The notes beneath the pieces are model-generated. The model made no database searches, had not been told where the DNA came from, and saw nothing but the letters and a program-made list of their open reading frames with translations. Position numbers and translations under genes: made by a program. Below, in pieces: positions 45,390-57,271 of a stretch of DNA of 64,000 bases. Source of the stretch: Andrena cerasifolii. Lineage: Eukaryota > Arthropoda > Insecta > Hymenoptera > Andrenidae. The stretch is from the NCBI RefSeq assembly GCF_050908995.1, contig NC_135125.1, positions 15,339,011 to 15,403,010 on the forward strand, read 5' to 3'. The first letter of the stretch is position 1; every line of letters starts with the position of its first letter.

Positions 45390-46674
45390 CCAGGTGTGTG
45401 GGTACGAAACCGGAATTTTTCTACAGAAAATACACGTTCACTGTATGAAAATGATACAAAATATTGTATTCGAAGTATTGCCTATGGGTAGCTGTACATT
45501 CTGCCCATCTCTCTGACAATTTCTGGATGCCACGCCAAAAAAACTGTTCCTCTTTTGAGGCAAACCAGTCATCGAGCCATTTTCGTACACTTTCGTAAGA
45601 TGTGAAGCGCTGCTCAGCAAGTGCGTGCCCCATCGATGCAAATAAGTAATAATCTAATGGAGCCAAGTCTGGCGAGTAAGCCGCGTGCGAAAGTATTTCC
45701 CAACTAAACGCCTCAATCATTTCCTGACCATTTTTGCTCTGTGCGATGGTGCATTATCATGAAGCAAAATCACTTTGTGTTGCCTTTTTTGATATTCCGG
45801 TTGTTTTTCACGCAAAGCTTGATTCAAATTGATCATTTGTTATCGGTAGCGTTCAGAATTAACGGCTTCGCCTGGTTTTAGCAGCTCGTAATAGATCACA
45901 CCCTTCTGATCCCACCAAACGCAGAGCATTGTCTTCCGTCCATAGCGATTTGGCCTCGCAGTCGATGTCGATGGTTCGCCTGGAGTTACCCATGATCTTT
46001 TACGCCTGGGATTCGCGAAATATATCCACTTCCCATCGCCAGTCACAGTTCGATGGAGAAATGACTGTCTTTTGTGCCTGGCGAGCAGCACTTCGCAAGT
46101 GGTTTTCGGTTTTCCTGCTGTCTTTCGTTCAGTTCACGTGGAACCCATTTTCCTATCTTCCGGATCTTCCCCATGGCTTTCAAACGTATGGGGACGGCTT
46201 CTCGTGTCACGTTTAATTGCTCCGCGAGTTGCTGTTGCGTTTGAGCGTCATCCTCGTCCAACAGTGCTTGCAATTCGCTGTCTGGAAATTTTTTCGCTGG
46301 TCTTCCACGTTCTTCGTTTCTCGCGTCAAAATCGCCGCTTTTGAATTTTTTAAACCACTCAACGCACTGCGATTTACCAAGAGCATGCTCACCGTAAGCT
46401 TCGACAAGCATTCGACGCGATTCCGCAGCAGTTTTCTTCAAATGGTAACAGAAAATCAATGCTCTCCGCAAATCGTAGTTTCCAGGCACAAAATTCGGCG
46501 CGTTCAACGCTATTAAAAACTATGCTGCTTTATGAAACTTGTATGGTTGTGAGTTGAAAATCTTTATCAGTTGTCAAAGCAAGAAAGTGGCGCGAATGAC
46601 GCGGTTCGACGGTAACTACATTGACAGCTAGCGCCAGGTATTGGCAAATTCCAGTTTCATATTTACGGATCTGG
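45390..46674 (-). mobile_element. mariner transposon (1285 bp), decayed
   Basis: TA dinucleotides (45388-45389, 46675-46676) flank ends CCAGGTGTGTGGGTACGAAA and inverted CCAGATCCGTAAATATGAAA, which match only partly and so indicate age. The length equals that of a full mariner element. It contains one broken transposase gene on the - strand. Confidence 0.9.
45421..46507 (-). pseudogene. mariner transposase pseudogene
   Basis: The N-terminal part starts at the ATG 46505-46507 and contains the helix-turn-helix DNA-binding region (KSQCVEWFKKFKSGDFD, then QQLAEQLNVTREAV). The catalytic D,D34D residues are all visible in pieces: TGDGKWIYF, LLHDNAPSH and YSPDLAPLDYY. The gene is broken by a frameshift near 46080, an in-frame TAA near 45841 and a frameshift near 45724, so it cannot make an active enzyme. 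mariner transposases cut and paste at TA sites. Confidence 0.93.
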
Positions 46675-46676
46675 TA

Positions 46677-47591
46677 GATGCCATTTTTTCACCCCTGATT
46701 ACCGAATAAATAACAAAGCCCACGCCCCCGCGCAATAGACTGAGAACGCGCTGATGACGATACCTCCGGTGTTCCTACGATTCTATCACCAATGACGGTC
46801 CGTCACTCGAGTTCCAAGTCGAAGGAACTGCGTTTACTATCGACACCTACCTTCACCTTAACAGCTTCCTGGAGTGGTCCTCGAATCTGTTGCGAGCGCG
46901 CCGCGATAGGCATAGGCCTTGGAGAATGATCGAGAGCAACCCCCGATGGCTGGATCCCGCTAATCCCACGGGGAACGATTCGTCATGATCGTCAGTCGGT
47001 CGTCTGGTTGGTTGAGCCGGCATGGAAAGCCATTGTTACGCTCCTATGAGTGGTACTCGCTATCTCTCTCTTCCGCCCGTGGCGCCCCCATCAACCCGCC
47101 GCTGGAGCGAGGAGAGAGAGAGAGAAAGCGAGCGAGCGTGAGGAACAGCCAAGGGGAACAAGGAGTGCCAGGGGAGGAACGGAGAAGGAAGAGGGACGAT
47201 TATAATTACCCTTTCGTGTCAGCGTCGTGAGGTCGTTTCTTTCACTCCGTATTCTCTCACCTTGCCTCCCCTCTCTTTCTCTCTCACCTTCACCTTTCTC
47301 TCTCCCTTTCCCCCGCCTTCGGTAGATCCCCTTCCTTTTACGCTTAACAAACACCCTCCCCCATTAACATATCCCCTTTGTCTTTCGTCGACTTCGTCGT
47401 TCCTCTTCTCCCTCGCTCTCACCTCGGCTCCATCGAACTCCTTTCTTCTGCCCATTTACAACCAATTCCCTCTCCCACCCCCGCGCAAGATTCACGCGTG
47501 AAAGAGAGTTAAGTGACCCAAGGCTCGCGTCACGTCCTCCCGCACAGGGGCGCCTGTTTCAACATTTTCCGAGGCTGGATGTCCCGCAGGG
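46677..47591. other. Intergenic DNA with a CT/GA-rich block
   Basis: No gene is supported. A purine/pyrimidine-biased block at about 47105-47310 contains GAGAG and TCTCT runs. It gives short low-complexity frames on both strands. Confidence 0.45.
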
Positions 47592-48645
47592 GACATTCCA
47601 TGCGAACTCGGACAGATTTCGGAGTGAGTTTTCGTAGATTGCTGAAATTTCAATATGTTGTAGGCTTTAGTGGTATTTAAACGTACCTCGAAGGATTTTT
47701 CGAAATTTAGAAAAATGTCGATTTTACAGCTGTTTCAAGTTAAGTGCTAACTTTTTTTCAATACATTATAGCTCTGGAAGTAGCAAACGGATGAGCTTTA
47801 CGGTGCTTATAGAGAAGACATTGCAGTTTTAAGAAAAAATTATTTCAGTTTAAAAAAAAAAATTGAATAATTTTTGTGCAATTATTTTAAACAAATGCAG
47901 GTTTTTAACATCGGGCGCGATTTTAAAAATCTAAAAAAGAAGAATGGTTGAATTTGTCTTGACAGTCGCTTTCACATTTGGTAATCAAATATATCGCATT
48001 CCATTTAAAAAACTAAAAGTCACCCCCGTTTCAAGGAAAATATTGCGAATACCAAAAATTGAGATACCGTATTATGTTGGATATAAAAAACAGTAATAGT
48101 TTTCCTCCTTCAGTTTTTTTCAAATACTTACCAATTTCGGGAATCCTGTATAAGAATATCAGGCATAGCCGCTTGACCGCGGTGCTGGGCGACGCAGCGT
48201 CAACTTTCGACAATTTTTACAGGGTCAATTTTAAAATGTCCATATTTTTGAAAAATTTTCCATCAAGGGAAAGGACAGAACTATATTCTCCTGTTTTAGA
48301 TTTTTAAAATCGCGCCCGATGTTAAAAACCTGCATTTGTTTAAAATAATTGCACAAAAATGGTTCAATTTTTATTTTTTTAAACTGAAATAATTTTTTCT
48401 TAAAACTTCAATGTCTTCTCTATAAGCACCGTAAAGCTCATCTCCATCCGTGTACTACTTCCACAGCTATAATGCATTGAAAAAAAGTTAGCACTTAACT
48501 TGAAACAGCTGTAAAATCGTAATTTTTCAAAATATCGAAAAATCCTTTGAGGTACGTTTAAATATCACTAAAGACTACAACATATTGAAATTTCAGCAAT
48601 CTACGAAAACCTACCCCCAATCTGTCCGAGTTCGCATGGAATGTC
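47592..48645. mobile_element. Foldback element, internally deleted copy (1054 bp)
   Basis: Same family as 36807-38363, with the same ends (GACATTCCATGCGAACTCGG) and arms. The left arm is truncated at about 47943, where it jumps to sequence matching the middle of the right arm. I see no clear target duplication. Confidence 0.8.
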
Positions 48646-49753
48646 TCATAGTGAAGCACGGGTATACTTTGGGGCTCTCGACGCGCCAAGGTGTACAGAC
48701 GCCTTGGGTTTACGAGGCACCGGCTCTTTATCTTCGAGGATAGCACTTCACCTCGTCCAGTTAGTCCGAATGGTTTTGAAAACAGTACCGCGTGCTGCCT
48801 GGTATTCCCCATCGAAGTCCGGGACGCCGATCAGCGACAGTTCGGAGCGTTCAACGAGGCTCGGACAGGATCGGTAGAGCCCCCCTTACCGAGCGTGCCA
48901 CCGAGCCTGGTGTCCGTTTAATGGGATGATGAGACAGACGGTCTGTCTGCGGTTTCTCGCCGACAGACAGAGAGACGGTCACAGTCTGACTGAGTTTGCT
49001 TGCCGGGCCCGTGTATCGGGATCACCGGAAGCGGCCCATCACCGCCCCACATTCTCCGCTTCCGCTCTCGCGCTCTTGCCCGCCCGAGCCGCGTCGCTTC
49101 GTTCCTAACGCCGGGATCCCCCTCCGAACCGTGGATCGCCGCCAGTTGCTGTCCTCCCGCGGCCAGGACACCCGAAAGGAGACAGTCAGAGGACACGGGA
49201 ATGGAAATTACACGGCTACTCCACCGGATGGCGACTTTCGCGGAACAAAAGGGGCCAATGCAACGTCCCCTCTCGGCCAGTAGTTGTTCACGAATTCGCG
49301 AGCGGTATCATATGTCGCGCTTCGACGGTCGGTCCCAATGGTCCCTGCTGTAATGATAGTGGAGAGGGCAGCGTCCTCGTGCTTTGTTTAGTGGAGAGTA
49401 CGCCTCGCGGCGACTTGCTCGAGCATTTGCTTCGGTTTCAGTCGTTGCACGAGGAATAAAGGAGGTGGTGCTTGCCGGAGGACTGCGAGGATGGTTGGGA
49501 ATGTTGGGCACTTCCATCCGGAAATGCAGATGGTTGAATGATTCTGACGACGAGCTTGTAGACTTGTTACGGGCTTCTGGAATTCAGGGGCCCGGGGGGA
49601 AACTGGCACATGCCATCGTTTTATGATTGTATTAGGAGGTGGCGGAGTTACGCTAAGCAGGAACGAATTAATGGTACCGTAAACTGGGGGAACATTGGCA
49701 GTTACTTGACGTGTGTTAAGGTAGGCTCTCAGTACGCCTCGCCTCTACTCGGC
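48646..49753. other. Unannotated GC-rich intergenic DNA
   Basis: No gene is supported. Overlapping opposing frames of 60-117 aa have no domain. The fragment TACCGTAAACTGGGGGAACA at 49676 matches that at 29274. Confidence 0.45.
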
Positions 49754-50141
49754 TAGGGCTGGGACTATTCGAATAATTTGATATTCGAATATTTTACAAG
49801 TATTCGAATGCTACGAATAAACTTCGAATAATTTGATATTCGAATATTTTACAAGTATTCGAATGCTACGAATAAACTTCGAATATTTGAGTATTCGAAT
49901 GATAACATTCGAATACAACAATGTATTCGAATAGTATGGTGCGAAGTGGGTAAAAATTAGCTTATAAGATTTCACCCTGACAAATGAACCTAAAGAACTT
50001 GATTTATAATTCACACCATACTATTCGAATACTTAAATATTCGAATACTCGGATATTCGAATTATATTCGCCAAATAATTGAGCAACTGAAGTATTCGAG
50101 TACTCGAATACCGAAAAATTCGACAAATAGTTCCAGCCCTA
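49754..50141. mobile_element. MITE rich in ATTCGAATA repeats (388 bp)
   Basis: Ends TAGGGCTGGGACTATTCGAA and inverted TAGGGCTGGAACTATTTGTC enclose many copies of TATTCGAATA-type palindromes, including a direct repeat of about 54 bp (49771-49880). The ends resemble hAT-type MITEs, but the flanks show no convincing duplication. Confidence 0.65.
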
Positions 50142-50322
50142 GCCTCGACGCGACTCCGAGCCGTAGATTCTTCCTCGAGAGTAGGTATTTTGAGGAAGGG
50201 AAGCGAGGCGTAATGCGAGGTCTACTGAATTGGCGACTGCACTGGAAGAGGTTCTCTGAGCAACTGAGCAAACACGTGTATCGGTGGTAGCATGAATTTC
50301 TTAGGGAGATTGGAATAGAATA

Positions 50323-50530
50323 GGGTAAGTCGGGGAGAGATGGCCCACTTTTCTTAAAACAATCAGTACACCGTGAATTCAGTAGTTTTATAAAGGACAA
50401 AAGTATATTTGCAAGGGGAAATACGTTTAGATAACTAATATAAAATCGAATTAAAAGAATAATTATACATTTAAAAAAAATAAAATAAAATTGCAGTCTA
50501 TGCGAAAGGCCATCTCATCCGGAATTACCC
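50323..50530. mobile_element. TA-flanked MITE (208 bp)
   Basis: Ends GGGTAAGTCGGGGAGAGATG and inverted GGGTAATTCCGGATGAGATG lie between TA dinucleotides (50321-50322, 50531-50532). The GGGTA start is shared with the elements at 28490, 29900 and 39481. Confidence 0.75.
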
Positions 50531-50532
50531 TA

Positions 50533-50989
50533 ATGCCACTTTTCTTACATAGGTATAGCTAATGGGCCGGCGCAATATTAATGCAATCGGTGCCGATGCT
50601 CGTTCGAGCATAAATAAATCACTGGGCACGAAAATACGCGACGATCTGACACCGTTTGATCGGAGGCGCCTATTTTTATTACGTCTGAATAAAAGCGTCG
50701 ATATAGGTACGTACTCGATGCTGAATACGTTAGTGTTAATTACTAATCTCGTCGGCGAAGCCTGCGCGTAAATACGACCTACGGCTCTCTTTAATTAACT
50801 TTGTCCCCCCTTTCTTACACTTCCCCAGTAATTGCAATTACCCATTAATGCTTGGAGCCTCCGCGGCGAACACTGTCGCGAAATAAAGTCAATGAGAAAG
50901 TACAATCACAAAATGGAAGAAGCCGAGTAGAAGTTAAAATTCCCTACAACACTGAATATTAAAGTAGGTCCCGCATTGCGGTAGAAAAT
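50533..50989. other. Unannotated intergenic DNA
   Basis: No gene or element is seen in these 457 bases. A 69-aa frame at 50562-50771 has no recognisable features. Confidence 0.4.
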
Positions 50990-51214
50990 CAGTGGCGGAC
51001 TTAAGGAAAGTGGCCCAGGTAGCAAACGTTCCAGGGGCCCAGTTTTTCGGGGAAATGAAGCGGTAGTTTACTAAAAACGAGCTAACTGTAGTAGTACAGA
51101 AAAAAATATAGTTTCGATTATATCATAATTTTTTTAGGATGGGGCCCTGGGGGGCCTTCTGGGCAGGGTCCCAGGCAGCAGTTGCTCGTCGGCCGCCCGT
51201 TAAATCCGCCACTG
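50990..51214. mobile_element. Probable hAT-like MITE (225 bp)
   Basis: Ends CAGTGGCGGACTTAAGG and inverted CAGTGGCGGATTTAACGG. The CAGTGGCGGA start is typical of hAT MITEs. The flanking 8 bases do not match well, so the duplication has decayed or the borders differ. The interior is rich in GGGGCCC-type sequence. Confidence 0.6.
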
Positions 51215-51253
51215 GGTACAATATCAGCCATACTCTCAATTCTTAATACTTAA

Positions 51254-51469
51254 AAGTAAATGTTATCGGCGCACCGGTTCGGTCTATTTTTTGGGGGGAT
51301 GACATTATAAGTTCTGCACTGTAATTAAAACAATTTTCGGTTACTTATCTTAACTAGATTCAATCTATTGTTCGAAAGGTCCTTGAGGTTCCTCAAGGTT
51401 TCTTTTCCAAATTGTCTTAATATCGACGCGTAAAAATAGACCGAACCGGTGCGCCGATAACATTTACTT
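51254..51469. mobile_element. TTAA-flanked MITE (216 bp)
   Basis: Near-perfect inverted arms of about 40 bp (AAGTAAATGTTATCGGCGCA onward) lie between TTAA at 51250-51253 and 51470-51473. TTAA targets suggest the piggyBac or Kolobok superfamilies. Confidence 0.7.
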
Positions 51470-51475
51470 TTAAGT

Positions 51476-52617
51476 TTTAAAAATTCTTTACGGTCGAAAT
51501 TCTGAGTGATTTTATTTATACTCTCAATTCATCAAGATTCGAACGTGAAAATGAATGTCTGCTATAAAAAAATTGCGCACGCTGAATGCTCGTGGCACAC
51601 CTTGCTCGATTCCACCTCGATCGAGTCAGAAACTGTCGCGGAATGGTATTGCGGTGAAGTCATCGGTGTTTCTTCCACAGTGCGCGCGTGCCAATCGCGC
51701 ATTGTCACGGTGACTCGAGATCATCGCGATCTCGGCACACCGTTCCGTGGAAACCGCCCATACACCTGTAATTTATCGTCCTCTTTGTTCGATACGCTTC
51801 TAATCCGATCGGACCCGCCTGCTCGCCGTTCCGCTCTTCCTAGAAGCAAGACAAAGCGTCCCGGTGACGCTGGCCGCGGAACCAGTGGTGGTGTGCCGTT
51901 CTCACCTCGCTCGCGCTGGTCACCGCGGGCTCCTGTTAAATTAAATTACTGACCGCCGCTCAAGTATTAAATGCCCCTGAATCCTTAACGACTAGGTGCG
52001 CGGCAAACGGGTAATTAAAGTAGTCGTAAATTAGCTGTAAACACGGGGTTAGCGAACGGGCCATTAAGGCAGATTACAGACGATTAATTAAATTTTCCTT
52101 CCGTCGGTGCATAGTTTGCGGTAATTCGGTTTAAACAGTGCAAAACGTGCCGCCTAATGTATTCCACTATTTGCACTTGCTAATGACTCCGTAACAAGTA
52201 GATCGTAACAGATGCTTCGCAACAAACTATGCACCTACTGTGCGCCGCCTGAGCGCAAACTTTACGCATCGTTTGCGACTCTACTTTCCTCCGTTATCGA
52301 GGACACGAGCTTCGCCAAACTTCAAAATGCCACTGACAGTAAAAACTCCGATTGGCCGCTGCCTTTGCTACCCCTGCCTTTAGAATCCACTCGCGAACCG
52401 ACACCCAATCATTACCGCGCGGTAACTACACCCTCTGCAGTGTTGTCTGGAAAGTTCGTATCAATTTACGTACCTATCCAACTATTACATGGCACGTGGA
52501 TGAATTTCGCGAAGCGTTCAGCTAAAACACCCTCGTATAAATGCGCGGCAGGGGAGACCGGGGCTAGATGCGACAGGGGCAGGTTGTTAGAAAGCTGTTA
52601 AAATTTTTGACTGATGC
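51476..52617. other. Unannotated intergenic DNA
   Basis: No gene is supported. Frames at 51506-51952 (148 aa) and 52212-52601 (129 aa) have no domain or splice context. A fragment GGGGAGACCGGGGCTAGATG at about 52552 resembles the GGGTAGACCGGGG MITE end. Confidence 0.4.
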
Positions 52618-52625
52618 GTTTCAAC

Positions 52626-52854
52626 CAGAGTTGGGCAAAATGTAATCTAATTACAACTTCCAAATTAGGATTGAAATGTAATTGTGTAGTTGATTACACA
52701 ATATTTTCTGTAATCGTTCATTTAGGTAGTTGACGAAACCAAATGGTCAACTACCTAAATTAACGATTACGGAAAATAATGTGTAATCAACTACACAATT
52801 ACATTTTAATCGCAATTTGTAAGTTGTAATTAGATTACATTTTGCCCAACTCTG
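52626..52854. mobile_element. hAT MITE (229 bp)
   Basis: Ends CAGAGTTGGGCAAAATGTAA (inverted at both sides) are flanked by a perfect 8-bp duplication GTTTCAAC (52618-52625, 52855-52862). The element is a near-complete palindrome with a short centre around 52740. Confidence 0.9.
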
Positions 52855-52862
52855 GTTTCAAC

Positions 52863-53876
52863 CATACACGGTCGTCGATGGTGTTTTTTTTGTAGTCGGT
52901 TCACGCGTTTTTATTACAGGTTTTTGTGTTTTCTGTACTAATAGTAACTGTCCTCTCTCCACTTCAACCTTTTCTACCGAACAGTCGGATAAATGTATGT
53001 GAATTAATATTACCGCGTTTGAATCAGTGCTCCTTTAGCTACACATTCGTACCACGAACATAAGAATACACCAAACTGGTATAAATTTAGGGTAAAACAA
53101 TACGCCACACTTTTTAAAAAAGATCTATAAAACCAGTACTTTTTAATAATTCTTTAAATTTTTTTTTGAATCGCGAAGAAAACAACAGGGAATAACCGCG
53201 AATAATAATCTTCCTGAACCTTACGTGGGGCGTTTTGTAACACAGCCGTCAGGTAAGGGAACTTTTATGCGAAACACGGTGAAACTTTTCACGCAACCCA
53301 GCACCGTCACCGACGCATTTCGAATGATCGAATCGGCGGGGAAAGACGCCCTCGGAAAAAAGAGAAGGTCCGAGATTCCTAGCCGCGGTTTCGTCCACGT
53401 TCCGCACGTTCGTCAGCGACGTCACGGGCAAAGGGGAGGAAAGAGCCGCGACGTCTGCGCTTCTTTCATTTCGCCACGGCGGTGACAGCGCGAGGGCGAT
53501 TTCGGGCGCGCGAAAACGGATGACTTTTGGAACGTCTCCAGGTGCGGAGCGGCACCGTGGTCCCGCAGACGAGGCGGATAAAAAAACGGCGTCTAATTCG
53601 GGAACGCCACGTTCCGTGCACGCACCGCCTCCGAGAATAATAAAGTATTCTCGTACGCGAGCGTCATGCCGATCGCGGGCTGCTTTTTTCCTCTGGACAG
53701 CGATTTCAAGCTTATCTGGACCCTGCGGACTGAGTACCTTCTAGGTGCGCGCCATTGAAGGTGACGGCTGCTCGAGGACCAAGCTCGGATGGCCGAACGG
53801 GGGCGACCGGTATCTGAGGATAGGTAACTCGATACCCGGATCGAATTCGACGGTGGACGTAGCTCGGTTCTGGAAC
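52863..53876. other. Unannotated intergenic DNA
   Basis: No gene is supported. AT-rich to about 53200, then CpG-rich. Short frames at 53225-53485 and 53520-53744 have no domain. Confidence 0.4.
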
Positions 53877-53880
53877 TTAA

Positions 53881-54580
53881 GGGGTTACCTACCGTCAGGA
53901 GGTAGAAAAAGAATCGATTCTTTGGGAATTTATTTGAGAAAGTACATGCATATTTTTATGCCCTGGTTTTTGTACTCGGATGAGGGACACTTTAACAGGT
54001 TATTATATTATGTTTTGGTATAAAAATATTTAGTTGTTGCAAAATTACAACTGATTTCCCGGAAGCTGCTTTCAGACCGGTGACCACGATTTCTTCAAAA
54101 CCGCGTTACCGATCTTTCTGAAACTTCGTAGGTTTCTTCTAGACATTCAAATCTAGTGTTTAATCGAAGCATTTGTTTATACAATGCATAGTTTTTATTT
54201 TATGGAGGAAAAATGAGTGTTTCTTTCTACGAAAGTCGATCATTTCACTTTAAACATCTGCCATTTTGTCCCAGATTAATATTTTATGAAACGGAACGAT
54301 TAAAGACTAGATAAACTATTGTACTGACTAAATCTTCCTCGTTCTTTTTATTTCAGATAACCCAGTTCCGAATAATGTTGGTCACCGCAAAACGTGTTTC
54401 TAAAAAAAGCTTCCGGGAAATCTGTTGTAATTGTGCAATAACTAAATATTTTTGTACCAAAACATAATATAATAACGTGTTAAAGTGTCCCCCATCTGAA
54501 TACAAAAACATGCATCTACTTTCTCAAATAAATTCCCAAAGAATCGACTCTTCTTCTCACCCCTGACGGTAGGTAACCCC
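53881..54580. mobile_element. TTAA-flanked foldback MITE (700 bp)
   Basis: Ends GGGGTTACCTACCGTCAGG are inverted at both sides, with TTAA at 53877-53880 and 54581-54584. The arms carry AAAGAATCGATTCTTTGGGA and AAACATAATATAATAAC-type sequence in inverted orientation over most of the length. The TTAA target suggests piggyBac or Kolobok. No transposase is seen. Confidence 0.8.
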
Positions 54581-54584
54581 TTAA

Positions 54585-56987
54585 GGGGCGAGCCCTATTC
54601 AGGGCGCTAGGAAGAAGGTGATTCTTGGGAATTTTTTTCTCAGAAACTGTCCTGCGGATCTTTTCCAAATTTTCAGGGTGTTTTAGTTCACATTGAAACA
54701 ATATAAAATAATTTTTTCGTTGCACAGTGTTCGGTAGGAACGGAGATATACGAACACGTTCGTAGAGACTCGCGCGCCGAACTTGCAAATTTGCAATGAC
54801 GTTGGAGGCCCCGATTCTTCCCTGAAATAAGAGAACCAAGGATTTTCTTATTTCTCGTATAATTACAATAAAGTGGAAAATCGCGAAATTCCCGAAATCA
54901 GCGATTCTCGACCTTGTTCTGCGATCTTTAAGCGTTTGTAGCTCAAGCAGCGTCAACCGATTTTGATGAAATTTTCAGCACGTATGCAACTTACTTAGAT
55001 CTACAATCAGTTTTTTTTTTAATTTTCATTACAGGCTCGGAAAGAAAAGTTGAAAAAAACGACCTTTACTATTTTTTTTTTGCTATTCCGACCTAAGTAT
55101 TGCAATTTTTTCAAACCGACTAAACACGTCCCTTAGCAAACTAATCCTTCTCAGACAAACTCAAGTCGTTCGGACCAATTGTAAAAATGTTATGCGATTT
55201 TAAAGAATGTACGATTATGGGTGTGAGCCACTGTACATACATCTACCGGTGCGAAATCGTAACGACGCCGCGTCGCTCGTCTGAATTGACCCGAAACCTC
55301 CGGGAAACCTCGCCACCTCTTGGTGCACCTAATGGCCGTGGGCACATAGAAATCGGTAAGCGTCACGTTGTACCCTCTCTGCGCTCAGTGGGGCCGCGAT
55401 GTGGATCGGTTACAGTACAGCTTAACTTCAAACAAATCTACACATTCGATTTATTTTCTGCCGCTTTGCCTTCAATTCTGTTCGACATCTTCGTTTCCAC
55501 CGGTCCAGATTTCAATGTGAACGGTCACCGGACTCGCTTGCCGCCCTTAACGTGCCCCGGCCTAGGCCGTCCTTATCGCCACGTATCCAAGAATCCGTCG
55601 ACCTTCTAAACGCTCCTGTTCCCCAATTATCCGCGACGCGGTCCCTCCGCGATCGCGCATTGTCGCCGGTTTCCTGCTATCGACCACGATCTCGCCTGGC
55701 TGCCCGCCGTAAAGATGGCGATGTCGGTGGGCGAGATTAACAAGGTAGCCCTGGGCGAAATTCCTGCAGGGGCGAACGAGACGGACGGCGACGGAGAGAG
55801 TCGGGGAAGGGCAAGGGACAGTGAGAGAGGCAGAGGGAGATAGAGAGAGGAAGAGGAGGAGAGATAGGCAAAGGGGCAGAGGAAGTGAGAGCGAGAGAGA
55901 GAGAGCAACGAGCGACAGGGAAAGCATCGCACACGGGCAGGTGTATCTGGCGGCAACCGATCGATACCTCGCTCCGATTATAGAGGAGCGGCCGACACTG
56001 AATTCTGCATGATGCTTTTGTTCCGCTCTCTTTCGCGCCGGCCAATCGGATTTTCTATTTTCGCACCCCGCCGAGACGATCATTTATCCGTCAGAGTTGC
56101 CGTTGCCGCGCGGGATTCCACTAAGTAGCGCCGGGCTCCCTACCACCTCCTCGGCGATCTTACCGATTTTGCACCTTTCGGGGAACCACCTTTCCTAGTT
56201 TCTCGGTTTAAGAATGCCGAGGCTTACGGTGCTGGAGGAGGAGTTGATTCCCGCGGTGGAGGCTCTCCGAAGTGAATCAGCTTGTTATCGGATTAGTTCT
56301 GATCGCTCGCTGCGTACCGCAACTCTGTAATTCTCGCGGGTAGATCGCACGGTACGCAGATTTCCCGGGTCACGAAATTTTCCACCGTGTCCCCGGAGAC
56401 AAAGGAGAGGCTCGGCGGTGGACTGATCGTCCGGCACGATACAGCTCGGCTGGACTTTGGCGAGCAAACACTTTCGAATACCGGCAATCAGTGACGTAAT
56501 CAGATAGCGCGATGAATATTCATGAGCCCCGGCGCATGCGTTCCGGCCAGCGTTTGCACGCTTATTAGCATAACTCGTCTGCTTTTATCCATTAGCCATT
56601 GGGCCACGGGACCTAAGTGAGCGTGCCACTGCTCGCTTGGCCGGCCGTTTAACCGCGCTGTCCAATTAATATAACCGCGGGGAATTACAAAAAAAAAGGA
56701 GCGAGAAAAACAGCAGGAAAAGAATAAGGTCGTCGGGTTTAATCGTGTCGAGCCGGGCAGCGAGTACTTGGGGCTGAAAATGCCACGGGATAAAAGCGAA
56801 TTGATCGGATCGCCAGTTAACGCGGCGAACATTCATCTGACTTGCTAATTGGACGTTATAGGCGATGATCGATGGGAGAGTAGATTGGATCATTGTATCG
56901 ATCGCCGATGATCTAGCATGCTCAATGGAAGCCGCGGCTTTCCTTCGGGAACAGAGGAAGGTAGATCACGCTAGCCAGTGTTTTGCA
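54585..56987. other. Intergenic DNA with a GA-rich block
   Basis: No gene is supported. A purine-rich block at about 55790-55925 (GAGAGAGAGAGAGCAACGAG) produces a 173-aa Leu/Ser frame on the - strand that is low-complexity. The rest has no recognisable element. Confidence 0.45.
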
Positions 56988-56991
56988 TTAA

Positions 56992-57267
56992 CACTATCCC
57001 TGCCACGACCGGTCAAATGATCGTTTTTAAAATTTCGATTAGAATTTTCTATATACAACCTAATTGAATCGATTTTAAACTTCACGAATTTTCCTCAAAT
57101 ATACGTATGTACATGATATACTTTTCAATCAAAGACATTATATTTTTATACTGTCAAATTGGCTATTAGCTTCCTTCTATATTAAAAAATATATGTTGCG
57201 CTAAAGACCGGTCATTTGATCGGTCGCGGTAGGAACAGGTATTCGTGAAGTGTCGGTAGGAATAGTG
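56992..57267. mobile_element. TTAA-flanked MITE (276 bp), piggyBac-like
   Basis: Ends CACTATCCCTGCC and inverted CACTATTCCTACCG lie between TTAA at 56988-56991 and 57268-57271. An inner inverted motif GACCGGTCAAATGATCG / GACCGATCAAATGACCGG gives subterminal repeats. TTAA plus CACTA-type ends fit piggyBac-derived MITEs. Confidence 0.75.
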
Positions 57268-57271
57268 TTAA

